Below are positions 1 to 8,287 of a stretch of DNA of 64,000 nucleotides, piece after piece. The notes under the pieces are model-generated. The model searched no databases, was not told the origin of the DNA, and saw only the letters and a list, made by a program, of their open reading frames with translations. Every line of letters starts with the position of its first letter. The first letter of the stretch is position 1. The position numbers and the translations under genes are program-made. The stretch is from an uncultured Bacteroidales bacterium (GTDB taxonomy: Bacteria; Bacteroidota; Bacteroidia; Bacteroidales; Muribaculaceae). The stretch covers positions 1-64,000 of the forward strand of contig CADAZN010000021.1 in NCBI GenBank assembly GCA_902792435.1, given 5' to 3'.

Positions 1-47
1 AATATCTGCAGAATCTCATAGTCCTGACGGAACTTTACTTTCTTCAT
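1..47 (-). CDS. 5' end of an unidentified gene, cut by the window edge
   Basis: The complement of the first 47 bases opens with ATG and reads MKKVKFRQDYEILQI before the window ends. The frame is open and the codons look like those of neighbouring genes, so this is probably the amino end of a leftward gene. Fifteen residues are too few to name a family. If real, it is divergent from htpG and places repeat locus 1 in the gap upstream of both genes. Confidence 0.45.
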   Translation of the reverse strand, partial: MKKVKFRQDYEILQI

Positions 48-101
48 TTTAATCCTGTTTTTGGTTTACTACTTTGTAAACTCATTTCAGGACAAGTCAA
101 G

Positions 102-405
102 TGAACCAGGTGAACTAGGTGAACCAAGTGAGTCAGGTGAACCAAGTGATTCCACCGATTCCACTGATTCCACCGATTCCATGCACAGCGACATCTTAGC
201 GCGCAGCGCAAAAATAAATATTAGTGCCGTAGGCACCACACTACCAATCTTAGCCCGAAGGGCAACAATCTTTAGCGCGAAGCGCGGCCCAACCGAACCA
301 AGTGAACCAACCGCACTACTCGTCTCAGCGTCGATGCAATTTTCATTAAAATTTTCATTCAATTTTAAGCGAAGCGCCCCTCCAGCCTCACGGCAAACTG
401 AGTAT
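102..405 (+). repeat. composite intergenic repeat, locus 1 (9-bp satellite plus mini-hairpins)
   Basis: Nine consecutive 9-bp units occupy 102-182: five of the TGAACCAAG type, then four of the TGATTCCAC type. They are followed by short hairpins with three-base loops: GTGCC-GTA-GGCAC at 224-236, GCCC-GAA-GGGC at 253-263, GCGC-GAA-GCGC at 275-285, and GCGAAGCGC at 369-377. The last part (about 326-405) is an AT-rich module ending in cccctccagc. Variants of the same modules recur at 24.2-24.7 kb and, on the opposite strand, at 46.7-47.4 kb. The 115-codon open frame across it exists because 9 is a multiple of 3; I do not regard it as a gene. Confidence 0.85.
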
Positions 406-546
406 TAAATGATAATTCACGGTAATTTATGAAAAAACTCCGAGTCAATTGTCCTTAATACCCCAAAGCCGAACGGCTAAGTAACCGCCATCTAATGAAA
501 ATAATTATAATTGTTTTTAATTGTTTGACAAATAAACCTTAAAACC

Positions 547-580
547 GTGACAACATTTCATCTACAGTACAATTTGTCAC
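547..580. promoter_or_regulatory. inverted repeat upstream of htpG, possible operator
   Basis: GTGACAA at 547-553 and TTGTCAC at 574-580 are perfect 7-bp inverted arms separated by 20 bp, about 105 bp before the htpG start. The right arm overlaps a TTTG that could be the -33 box. The geometry suits a dimeric repressor or activator, but nothing in the window identifies the protein. From position 410 to 680 I see no other feature. Confidence 0.4.
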
Positions 581-683
581 CTAATACGCCCTGTGGCATT
601 TTTTTTGCATAATATCGAGGCAGAAAATCAAGTAAATAAAATTGATTAATCCAGAATAAAAAACTAAAAAAATTATATATACT

Positions 684-2729
684 ATGGCAAAAGGTTCAAT
701 TGGGGTAACTACCAACAACATTTTCCCCGTTATTAAAAAGTTTCTTTACAGCGACCACGAGATTTTCTTGCGCGAGCTGATTTCTAACGCAGTAGATGCG
801 ACTCAAAAACTCAAAACCCTCGCCGCGGCAGGCGATTTCAAAGGCGAAACCGAAGATTTGAAAGTGAGCGTCACAATCGATAAGGACGCAGGCACTCTCA
901 CCGTGAGCGACCACGGCATTGGCATGACCGAGCAGGATGTTGACAAATACATCAACCAAATCGCCTTCTCAGGTGCTGAGGACTTCCTCAACAAGTATAA
1001 AGACAACGCCAATGCAATCATTGGCCATTTTGGCCTTGGTTTCTATTCGGCATTCATGGTTGCCAAGAAGGTCGAGATTCGCACCCTCTCTTGGGAGGAA
1101 GGAGCAAAACCTGTCCTTTGGAGCTGCGACGGTTCACCCGAATTCGAGATGACCGATTGTGACAAGGCCGAGCGCGGCACCGACATTGTGCTCTACATCG
1201 ACGATGACGAGAAGGAGTTCCTCGAGCAGTCACGCATCAACACACTTCTAAACAAGTATTGTAAATTCATGCCCGTTCCAGTTATTTTTGGAAAGGAGCA
1301 GGAGTGGAAGGACGGCAAGTATGTCGACACCGACAAGGACAAGGTAATCAACGACATTGAGCCTCTGTGGTCTCGCAAGCCCACCGACCTCAAGGATGAG
1401 GATTACATCAAGTTCTACCATGCAATCCAGCCAGCACAGGACGATCCTCTGTTCTGGATTCATCTGAACGTAGACTTCCCATTCACTCTCACCGGAATCC
1501 TATATTTCCCAAAGATCAAGAACAATCTCGACATTCGCAAGGACCGCATCCAGCTCTATTGCAATCAGGTGTTTGTCACCGACAGCGTCGAGGGTGTTGT
1601 GCCCGAGTTTATGATGCTGCTGCAAGGTGTAATCGACAGCCCCGACATCCCACTGAACGTGTCACGTTCCTACCTGCAAGCCGACCGCAACGTGAAGAAG
1701 ATTTCATCTTACATCACCAAGAAGGTGGCTAGCCGCCTTGAGGAGATTGCTAAGACCGATGCCAAAGCCTTTGAAGAGAAATGGAATGACATCAAGATTT
1801 TCATCGAGTATGGTATGCTCAGCGACGAGAAGTTCAAGGAAGCAGCCGCAAAGTTCGCTCTCTTGCAAAACACCGAAGGTAAGTTCTTCAAGTTCGACGA
1901 ATATAAGGACCTCATCAAGGGCAACCAGACCGACAAGGACGACAACCTCATCTACCTCTACGCCACCGACAAGACTGCACAATACACCTACATCAAGGCA
2001 GCCCAAGACAAGGGTTACGACGTGCTGCTCATGGACGGCCAGCTCGACATTCCATTCGTTGGTCTGCTTGAGCAGATGAATGAGAAATCACGCTTCGTGC
2101 GTGTCGACAGCGACGTTGTCGACAACTTGGTGCGCAAAGAGGATGCTAAAGACGCCGAGCTCACCACCGAGGAACGTGAAATCGCCTCTACCCTATTCAA
2201 GTCACAGATTCCCGCTATCGAGAAGAGTGAGTTCATGGTAACCTATGCAGCCATGTCTCCCGATGCCCAACCTGTAGTCATCACTCAAAGTGAGTACATG
2301 CGACGCATGAAGGATATGGCAGTATTCCAGCCAGGAATGAGTTTCTACGGCGAGTTCCCCGATGCTTATAATTTCACGCTCAACACCAGCCATCCTGTCA
2401 TCAAGAGAGTTGTTGACCAAGCAGTAGCAGCTGTGAAAGATGAGCTCAAGCCCATCGACGACGAACTAGCAGCGACCAATGCCGTCATCAAGGCAATTCG
2501 CGACCTCGACAAGGACAATAAGGGTGTGCCCGAAGACAAGAAAGACGACCTCAAGAAAAACGAGGACAAAGCTCAGGCACTGCGCGACAAGAAAGAGGAA
2601 ATTGTCACCAATTATGCTAAAGAACAAGACACTGTTAAGCAACTCATCGACATCGCCCTCCTGGGTAACGGCCTACTCAAGGGCGAAGCCCTCAACAACT
2701 TCTTGAAACGCTCAGTTGATTTGCTATAA
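684..2729 (+). CDS. htpG: HSP90-family chaperone HtpG
   Basis: This is the bacterial cytoplasmic HSP90, an ATP-dependent homodimeric chaperone acting late in client folding and under heat stress. The 681 residues match the usual Bacteroidales length. The GHKL ATPase domain is N-terminal: ELISNAVDA (31-39) has the Mg-binding Asn, DHGIGMT (76-82) the nucleotide Asp, and GHFGLGFYSAFMV (114-126) the lid glycines. The middle domain carries a catalytic-arginine type segment (SRSYLQADRNVKKI). The C-terminal part has a charged helix rich in Lys and Asp before the dimerisation end. It stands alone, with a 275-bp upstream region holding an inverted repeat, and ends at a terminator shared with convergent recQ. 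The start follows an A-rich leader without a Shine-Dalgarno sequence. Confidence 0.97.
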   Translation: MAKGSIGVTTNNIFPVIKKFLYSDHEIFLRELISNAVDATQKLKTLAAAGDFKGETEDLKVSVTIDKDAGTLTVSDHGIGMTEQDVDKYINQIAFSGAEDFLNKYKDNANAIIGHFGLGFYSAFMVAKKVEIRTLSWEEGAKPVLWSCDGSPEFEMTDCDKAERGTDIVLYIDDDEKEFLEQSRINTLLNKYCKFMPVPVIFGKEQEWKDGKYVDTDKDKVINDIEPLWSRKPTDLKDEDYIKFYHAIQPAQDDPLFWIHLNVDFPFTLTGILYFPKIKNNLDIRKDRIQLYCNQVFVTDSVEGVVPEFMMLLQGVIDSPDIPLNVSRSYLQADRNVKKISSYITKKVASRLEEIAKTDAKAFEEKWNDIKIFIEYGMLSDEKFKEAAAKFALLQNTEGKFFKFDEYKDLIKGNQTDKDDNLIYLYATDKTAQYTYIKAAQDKGYDVLLMDGQLDIPFVGLLEQMNEKSRFVRVDSDVVDNLVRKEDAKDAELTTEEREIASTLFKSQIPAIEKSEFMVTYAAMSPDAQPVVITQSEYMRRMKDMAVFQPGMSFYGEFPDAYNFTLNTSHPVIKRVVDQAVAAVKDELKPIDDELAATNAVIKAIRDLDKDNKGVPEDKKDDLKKNEDKAQALRDKKEEIVTNYAKEQDTVKQLIDIALLGNGLLKGEALNNFLKRSVDLL

Positions 2730-2752
2730 AGCACTATAAATCAACACTATAA

Positions 2753-2791
2753 AAAAACAAAAGGCGGGTTAATTACCTGCCTTTTGTTTTT
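2753..2791. terminator. bidirectional terminator between htpG and recQ
   Basis: ACAAAAGGC and GCCTTTTGT form a stem around an interrupted GGGT/TACC helix, flanked by A and T runs, so it can end transcription from both sides. The left-hand gene ends at 2729. The right-hand gene, recQ, has its last codons (KTKGR) inside the stem, so terminator and coding sequence overlap. Confidence 0.85.
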
Positions 2792-4599
2792 GCTAAATGT
2801 TCCTTTATTACTGCTGTGAACTGCAACCAATATTGATTGGTCTTAGCCTCGGCCACACCATAAAGAGTCCCAAATTGAGCCTTAGTGATAGGCTTTTCCT
2901 GCGCCATAATCGTTAAGACCTTGTCGCTAAACACCATGTATGGCGCCATGCCTCGAGCCTTAGCTATTGCCTTGCGGGTGAGCTTGAGTTTCTCAAGCAA
3001 CTCCATGTCAACTTCGCCCTGACTATCAATAACCAATTGCCGCTTCTTGGCTGGCTTGTTCTGATAATTGTCGTAATAGAATCTCGACAACATCACCTGC
3101 CTCTTGCCATAAAGTACCTCGCTACCATAGTCGGTAACCTTTAGATGGTCCTCGTCTTCATAGGCAATATAAATCAAACCCAACTGAAGCATCTGCAACA
3201 AATATGCGTTCCACATGGAATTGGTCAAGTCATGCCCCACTCCATATGTCTTAATCTTATCATAGCCACCAGCTAGCACCTCACTCTTGCGTGAGCCACG
3301 AAGGATGTCGATTAGCAATTTGAAGCCCACTTTTTGGTTGGCACGAACTATGGCACTCAAGGCCATCTGGCACAACGTGGTGCCATCAAATCGCTCGGGA
3401 GGATTGTTGCACACGTCACAGTTTCCACAGTCGTGATCATAACGCTCATTGAAGTAGCTAAGCAGCATGCGACGACGACAAACAGTAGCCTCGGCATATT
3501 GCTGCATGCGATTCAGTTTCTCGATGTTAACCATCGCTTGGCCCGAACTGGTGGCAAAGTTCATCAACGTCTTCACGTCACCAAAGGAATAGAACATAAG
3601 AGCATCGGCCGGCATTCCGTCACGGCCCGATCGTCCTATTTCTTGATAATAGCTCTCTATGTTCTTGGGCATGTTGCTATGGATTATCCATCGCACATTG
3701 CTCTTATCTATTCCCATCCCAAAAGCGATAGTAGCACAAATCACCTGAACATCATCGTTAATGAAATCGCGCTGAACTTTGAGCTTTGCCGAGGTCGCCA
3801 TACCTGCATGAAAAGATTGAGCATTAATGCCCAATGAGCGCAAGTTCTGCGCCATTTTCTCGGTATCGTCACGGCGCAAGCAGTACACGATTCCGCTCTG
3901 TCCAGGATGTGCTTCAATAAACTTCACAATGCGACGCAGCTTTTGTCGACCAGTAACACCACTCACCACATTCAACGATATGTTAGGACGGTCAAATGAT
4001 TTGATAAACAACTTTGCATCCTTTATGTTGAGTTGCTCGCGTATGTCCAACCGCGTCAATCGGTCGGCAGTAGCTGTTAATGCCAAAACTGGCACATCGC
4101 GGAATCGCTCCTTGACAAGACCAAGTTGCGAGTACTCTGGCCTGAAGTCGTGCCCCCAATGCGAAATGCAGTGTGCCTCATCAATGGCTATCAAGCTTAC
4201 ACGCAAATCCTGAGACCACTGGTCCATATCGGCTATTAACCGTTCAGGAGAAATATATAATAGCTTGATATTCCCACAAAACACGTTATCAATAATCTCA
4301 CGGTTTTGAGATTCGCTCTGCTGACTATTGATGGCTGCTGCAGGAATGCCATTGGCCACCAAAGCATCTACTTGATCCTTCATTAGTGCGAGCAATGGCG
4401 ACACAACAATCGTGCAACCAGGCTGCAACAGCGCCGGAATTTGATAGCACATCGACTTGCCACCACCTGTGGGCATCAGCACAACAGCGTCACCACCATT
4501 CATCACATGCTCAATAACCTCAAACTGCATGGGATGAAACGAGTCGTAACCGTAGAATTTCTTTAATACGGCATGAGCCTTACGTTTCAGGTCATCCAT
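2773..4599 (-). CDS. recQ: ATP-dependent DNA helicase RecQ
   Basis: A 3'-5' superfamily 2 DNA helicase of recombination and fork repair. Residues 45-49 are the Walker A GGGKS, 140-143 the DEAH box followed by the RecQ aromatic-rich loop (CISHWGHDFRPEYS). Motif VI is visible as YYQEIGRSGRDG. The zinc-binding domain follows, with a cysteine before RRRMLLSYF and the cluster CGNCDVC. A winged-helix domain and a C-terminal HRDC-like region (ELLEKLKLTRKAIAKARG) complete it. At 608 residues it is the standard bacterial length, not the longer variant some Bacteroidales also carry. It lies 30 bp downstream of the sugar transferase gene on the same strand and is probably co-transcribed with it. Confidence 0.95.
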   Translation of the reverse strand: MDDLKRKAHAVLKKFYGYDSFHPMQFEVIEHVMNGGDAVVLMPTGGGKSMCYQIPALLQPGCTIVVSPLLALMKDQVDALVANGIPAAAINSQQSESQNREIIDNVFCGNIKLLYISPERLIADMDQWSQDLRVSLIAIDEAHCISHWGHDFRPEYSQLGLVKERFRDVPVLALTATADRLTRLDIREQLNIKDAKLFIKSFDRPNISLNVVSGVTGRQKLRRIVKFIEAHPGQSGIVYCLRRDDTEKMAQNLRSLGINAQSFHAGMATSAKLKVQRDFINDDVQVICATIAFGMGIDKSNVRWIIHSNMPKNIESYYQEIGRSGRDGMPADALMFYSFGDVKTLMNFATSSGQAMVNIEKLNRMQQYAEATVCRRRMLLSYFNERYDHDCGNCDVCNNPPERFDGTTLCQMALSAIVRANQKVGFKLLIDILRGSRKSEVLAGGYDKIKTYGVGHDLTNSMWNAYLLQMLQLGLIYIAYEDEDHLKVTDYGSEVLYGKRQVMLSRFYYDNYQNKPAKKRQLVIDSQGEVDMELLEKLKLTRKAIAKARGMAPYMVFSDKVLTIMAQEKPITKAQFGTLYGVAEAKTNQYWLQFTAVIKEHLAKTKGR

Positions 4600-4629
4600 A
4601 AAAAACGATTGGGATTGTAAATACAGATA

Positions 4630-6015
4630 TTAGAGAGCGTTCTTTTCACCGCGAATCGCGTTGAACACTGTCAAGAACATAATCTTGATGTCAAGCATAA
4701 AGTTCCAGTTCTCGGCATACCACACGTCAAACTCAACGCGTTTCTCCATCTTCCACAGCTCATCGGTGGGACCACGAAAACCATTAACTTGGGCCCAACC
4801 AGTAATTCCTGGTTTGATGGTGTGACGAAGCATATATTTGTCGATGAGTTCGTTGTATTCCTTCGTTTGCTGAACCATGTGAGGACGTGGACCCACTATC
4901 GACATGTCGCCCTTGAAAACATTGATGAACTGAGGCAACTCGTCTAAGCTAGTTTTGCGTAAGAAATTACCAAATTTCGTCTTGCGTGGGTCGTCTTTTG
5001 TCGCCTGCTGCGAGTCACTCTCATCGTTAATGCGCATCGAACGGAACTTAAGGCAATGGAATGACTTGCCACGATAGCCTGTGCGCTCTTGTCTGAAGAA
5101 CACTGGTCCGGGTGAAGACAATTTAACACCTATCGCAATGGGTAGGAACACGATTGGTGAGAACAACAAAACTATCGATGAAACAAGGAGGTCGAACGCT
5201 CTTTTGGCCGCCTTATTAAATGGATTGTTCAACGGGTGGGGACGAATCGACATCACAGGAACTGTGCCGAAGGTCTCCACTTCAAAGCGGCGTGAGATAT
5301 ACTTACTGAACTGTGGCACATAATAGAAGTCAATGGCATTGCGCTCAGCAAGCTCTATCATGTGCTGCAATTCCTGACGTTCATTTTCGGGAACTGCACA
5401 ATAAAGCTCGTCAATGGTATTGGTACTCAAGAAATTCTCTAACTCGCTTATACCGCCACGATAGCACTCTATATTTTCGTCTTTTGCATCGCCAAAGTAT
5501 CCAACCACATGATAGCCATAACCTAAATCTTTCTCCAGCTCATCCATGAGCCTTACACCAGCACCCGACGAGCCGCCAACTATCACGATTTGCTTATAGT
5601 TGTAACCCTTGCTGCGATACCACTTCAACAGCTTGCGAGACACAATCCACCACACGGCAAGGCTTAAGGCAAAGATTCCATAGAACAGAACTATCGTCTT
5701 CCATGAGATATCTTTGTCGACAAACGACAGCAGCATCAAGAAGATGACTCCATGCAGCAGCACATATTTGACAAGAAGCAATAGCACCCTGTCAATATAT
5801 ACTACGCGTTTGTCGTGAAGTGTGCTAAGGACATATACCACAACAAGAAACGACAAGTTTAGCATCAGCCACACCTGCTTTACCAAAAAAGGCTGGTGAT
5901 CGGCATCAGTTAGCAAACAAGTCGTTATGTATGAGGCATTAAGTACAATAAAGTCGATGGCTATAAATATCCAACGGATAAATTGACCATATCTGCCCTT
6001 ACTCTTTAATGTCAC
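4630..6015 (-). CDS. undecaprenyl-phosphate sugar phosphotransferase (WcaJ-like)
   Basis: A polyprenyl-phosphate hexose-1-phosphate transferase that starts assembly of an exopolysaccharide or capsule repeat unit on the inner membrane. The N-terminal half has about four membrane segments and a CoA-binding-like Rossmann region (IVIVGGSSGAGVRL). The C-terminal bacterial sugar transferase domain begins near residue 270 with a membrane segment and KLSSPGPVFFRQERTGYRG, followed by KFRSMR, the catalytic-type TSLDELPQ and MSIVGPRP. Length 461 agrees with WcaJ/CpsE relatives; the sugar cannot be told from sequence. No other capsule genes adjoin it; the neighbours are recQ and a DUF349 gene. A PHP phosphatase near 20 kb and the MBOAT cluster near 60 kb could belong to the same pathway, but that is inference. 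Confidence 0.88.
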   Translation of the reverse strand: MTLKSKGRYGQFIRWIFIAIDFIVLNASYITTCLLTDADHQPFLVKQVWLMLNLSFLVVVYVLSTLHDKRVVYIDRVLLLLVKYVLLHGVIFLMLLSFVDKDISWKTIVLFYGIFALSLAVWWIVSRKLLKWYRSKGYNYKQIVIVGGSSGAGVRLMDELEKDLGYGYHVVGYFGDAKDENIECYRGGISELENFLSTNTIDELYCAVPENERQELQHMIELAERNAIDFYYVPQFSKYISRRFEVETFGTVPVMSIRPHPLNNPFNKAAKRAFDLLVSSIVLLFSPIVFLPIAIGVKLSSPGPVFFRQERTGYRGKSFHCLKFRSMRINDESDSQQATKDDPRKTKFGNFLRKTSLDELPQFINVFKGDMSIVGPRPHMVQQTKEYNELIDKYMLRHTIKPGITGWAQVNGFRGPTDELWKMEKRVEFDVWYAENWNFMLDIKIMFLTVFNAIRGEKNAL

Positions 6016-6035
6016 AAATATAAGATTTTAAAGTA

Positions 6036-6078
6036 AAAACCACTCTCTGAAAGCAACGCTAACAGAGAGTGGGTTTTG
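6036..6078 (-). terminator. terminator after the DUF349 gene
   Basis: On the minus strand, AAAACCCACTCTCTG pairs with CAGAGAGTGGTTTT around a 12-base loop and is followed by a T-run. It lies directly after the DUF349 stop codon and before the sugar transferase gene, separating the two transcription units. Confidence 0.8.
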
Positions 6079-6081
6079 GGT

Positions 6082-8118
6082 TTAAATCTTCTCGTCGATA
6101 ATTTTAATCTTCTGCTCAAGAAGCTCGATATCTTCCTTCAAATTTGAAATCTTCTTCTCAAGTTCCTTGACGATTGTGTTACCGCTCTTTGAGCGTGCGG
6201 TAAAGAAGCCCATATTGTTCTCATATGTCTTCAGCTCATTACACTTCTGCTCATAGGCACGAACCAAGCGCTCACGCTCATGATAAACCTTGTCGCTTCC
6301 CGACTGGCTGATTGAGTTCTCAAAGTTTGATAAGCGAGCCCTTACAGCCTTCATATCAAATTTCTCAAACGCCTTGTCGATAGCTTCCTTGTATTGAGCA
6401 TAAATCTTGTCTTTTTCTTTATAAGGAACATGGCCTATAGACTGCCATTTCGACATCAAGTCGCGAATCTGCTGAGGAGCATCCTCAGCCTCTTCTTCAG
6501 CATTGACGATGGCATTGATTTGAGCTATAACCTCCTTCTTAGCCTTGAGGTTGTCATGCTCTACTGAGCGCTGGCTCGACGTTTGTTTCTTCTTTTGCTC
6601 AAAGAAATAGTCACATGCGCCAATGAAGCGTTTCCACACGGCGTCGCTGTGCTTTTTAACAACGGGGCCAATAGTCTTCCACTCCTTCTGAAGAGCTATA
6701 AGAGCGTCGGTTGTAGCTTTCCAATCAGTAGAGTCTTTTAAAGCCTCAGCCTTCTCACACAGAGCTGTCTTCTTTGCCAAATTCTCGGCAAGCTCTTCTT
6801 TCATCTGCTTGAAGAATGTGGCCTTGGCAGTAAAGAACTCATCGCACGACTTGCGGAAACGTGTGAAGAGCGCAGTGTTTACCTTTCTAGAAGCAAAGCC
6901 GAGCTTCTTCCACTCTTCTTGAAGACCTATAATTTGCTTTGTAGCCTCGTCCCATGAAGCATAAGTCTTGAGGGTCTCAATGTCTATCTTCTCGATTGCC
7001 TCGCACAAAGCGGTCTTGGCATCAGCATTCTCTTTCTCGCTAGCTTTGCGCTCCTCAAAGAAGGACTGATGCTTCTTGTTGATAACCGATGAGGCGGCCT
7101 TGAATCTTGCCCACAGCTGCTCGCGTATATCTTTGGCTACAGGACCAGTCTCACGCCACTTGTCGTGAAGAACTTGAAGCTTCTTGAATGCCGAAATAAC
7201 ATCGTTTTCTTCATCCAGGGCCTCGGCCTCTTCACAAAGCTGCTGCTTAATCTCCAAATTCTTCTTGAAGTCGTAGTCACGAAGTTCCTTATTGATTTTC
7301 AGCAAGTCATAGAAATTCTCAATAGCCTGTTGATAAGACTTCCAAACCTCGGTAGTGCTAGTTGAGGGCACTTCACCAATAGCCTTGAACTCCTGCTGGA
7401 GCTGCTGAACATGTGAGAACTGACGGTTAATATTATCAGTGTCTTTAGAGATAGTGTTTATCTCCTCTATTATTTTGAGTTTCTTCTCAAGGTTCTCTTG
7501 CCTAGCAGCATCTTGCTCGGCATTAAACTCGGCACGCTTTTCTTTAAACTCTCCAAGAAGCTCTTTTATCTTCTGCTCCACTTCATCTTCAATTGGAGCA
7601 AATGCCGACTCCTCATTGCCTTTTTCAAGGAATGCGGCTTTCTCGGCTGCGATTTCCTCCTTGCGCAAGGCAAAGAATGCGGCTTTAATTTGAGCTACTC
7701 GATCTTTAACACTTTCTACTGGGAATGTTAGCAGTTTTTCAAGTTCACTCACCAATCCGGGTTTGTCAAGTGATGTGTAATCCACTTTCTCAAGTTCCGG
7801 CAACTCGGCTACGGGTTCCTCGGCTTTTGGTTCCTCAATCTTAGGTTCCTCAGCTACAGGCTCCTCAACTTTAGGTGCCTCGGCTACAGGTTCCTCAACC
7901 TTAGGTTCCTCAGCTACAGGTTCCTCTTTAACCTCGGGAGTTTCCTCTTGGTTTTCAACTTGATTCTCTACTGCTACTTCGGTTTTTTCCTCGGTAGACT
8001 TGTTTTCGTTTTCAACTGTCTCTGCGGCATTTACAGCCTCAGTCTCAGCATTTAGAGTTACGTCTTTCTCAATGTTTTCCATCGATTCCGACATTTCACG
8101 CGTTACCATAACAAACAA
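6082..8118 (-). CDS. DUF349 domain protein with acidic repeat N terminus
   Basis: Residues from about 180 onward contain several tandem DUF349 helical repeats, recognisable by recurring W-K and F-R/K signatures such as LQEEWKKLGFASRKVN, LQKEWKTIGPVVKK and LMSKWQSIGHVPYKEKD. The C-terminal 50 residues form a coiled coil (LEKKISNLKEDIELLEQK). Before the repeats is a low-complexity acidic, Pro-rich segment with 10-residue repeats of the type EEPKVEEPVA, encoded by 30-bp DNA repeats near 7800-7931. The family is common in Bacteroidota and its biochemical role is not established. It is predicted cytoplasmic, with no signal peptide. The first ATG is used here, but MSESMENIEKD, eight codons in, is an equally good start. 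Confidence 0.88.
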   Translation of the reverse strand: MFVMVTREMSESMENIEKDVTLNAETEAVNAAETVENENKSTEEKTEVAVENQVENQEETPEVKEEPVAEEPKVEEPVAEAPKVEEPVAEEPKIEEPKAEEPVAELPELEKVDYTSLDKPGLVSELEKLLTFPVESVKDRVAQIKAAFFALRKEEIAAEKAAFLEKGNEESAFAPIEDEVEQKIKELLGEFKEKRAEFNAEQDAARQENLEKKLKIIEEINTISKDTDNINRQFSHVQQLQQEFKAIGEVPSTSTTEVWKSYQQAIENFYDLLKINKELRDYDFKKNLEIKQQLCEEAEALDEENDVISAFKKLQVLHDKWRETGPVAKDIREQLWARFKAASSVINKKHQSFFEERKASEKENADAKTALCEAIEKIDIETLKTYASWDEATKQIIGLQEEWKKLGFASRKVNTALFTRFRKSCDEFFTAKATFFKQMKEELAENLAKKTALCEKAEALKDSTDWKATTDALIALQKEWKTIGPVVKKHSDAVWKRFIGACDYFFEQKKKQTSSQRSVEHDNLKAKKEVIAQINAIVNAEEEAEDAPQQIRDLMSKWQSIGHVPYKEKDKIYAQYKEAIDKAFEKFDMKAVRARLSNFENSISQSGSDKVYHERERLVRAYEQKCNELKTYENNMGFFTARSKSGNTIVKELEKKISNLKEDIELLEQKIKIIDEKI
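7799..7931 (-). repeat. 30-bp in-frame tandem repeat inside the DUF349 gene
   Basis: About four copies of a 30-bp unit containing ggttcctcagctacaggt encode the EEPKVEEPVA peptide repeats. The copies differ by a few bases. The unit length keeps the frame, so changes in copy number would only alter the length of the acidic linker. Confidence 0.75.
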
Positions 8119-8159
8119 TTTTTAAAAGGTAAATTCAACCTAAAATTTAAATTTAACTC

Positions 8160-8167
8160 CAAAAATA
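8160..8167 (-). promoter_or_regulatory. probable -7 box for the DUF349 gene
   Basis: The minus strand reads TATTTTTG, a TAnnTTTG match, about 40 bp before the coding start. I see no clear TTTG box at the expected distance. Confidence 0.45.
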
Positions 8168-8287
8168 CTGCTTTTTTATAATATAGCGAAAAAAAACGAG
8201 CATTTTTTTCATCAAATACTCATTTTTTAGCCAAAAAGGGATATAACAAATGCTTTTCTAAGCAACTACTCTAAAGCCTAAATACAA

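Noticed and set aside
61..408. 115-codon open frame over repeat locus 1 and 77-82 codon frames over locus 3
   Set aside because: They encode only STD/ESV triplet repeats from a 9-bp satellite plus translated hairpins; the frame is open because 9 is divisible by 3.
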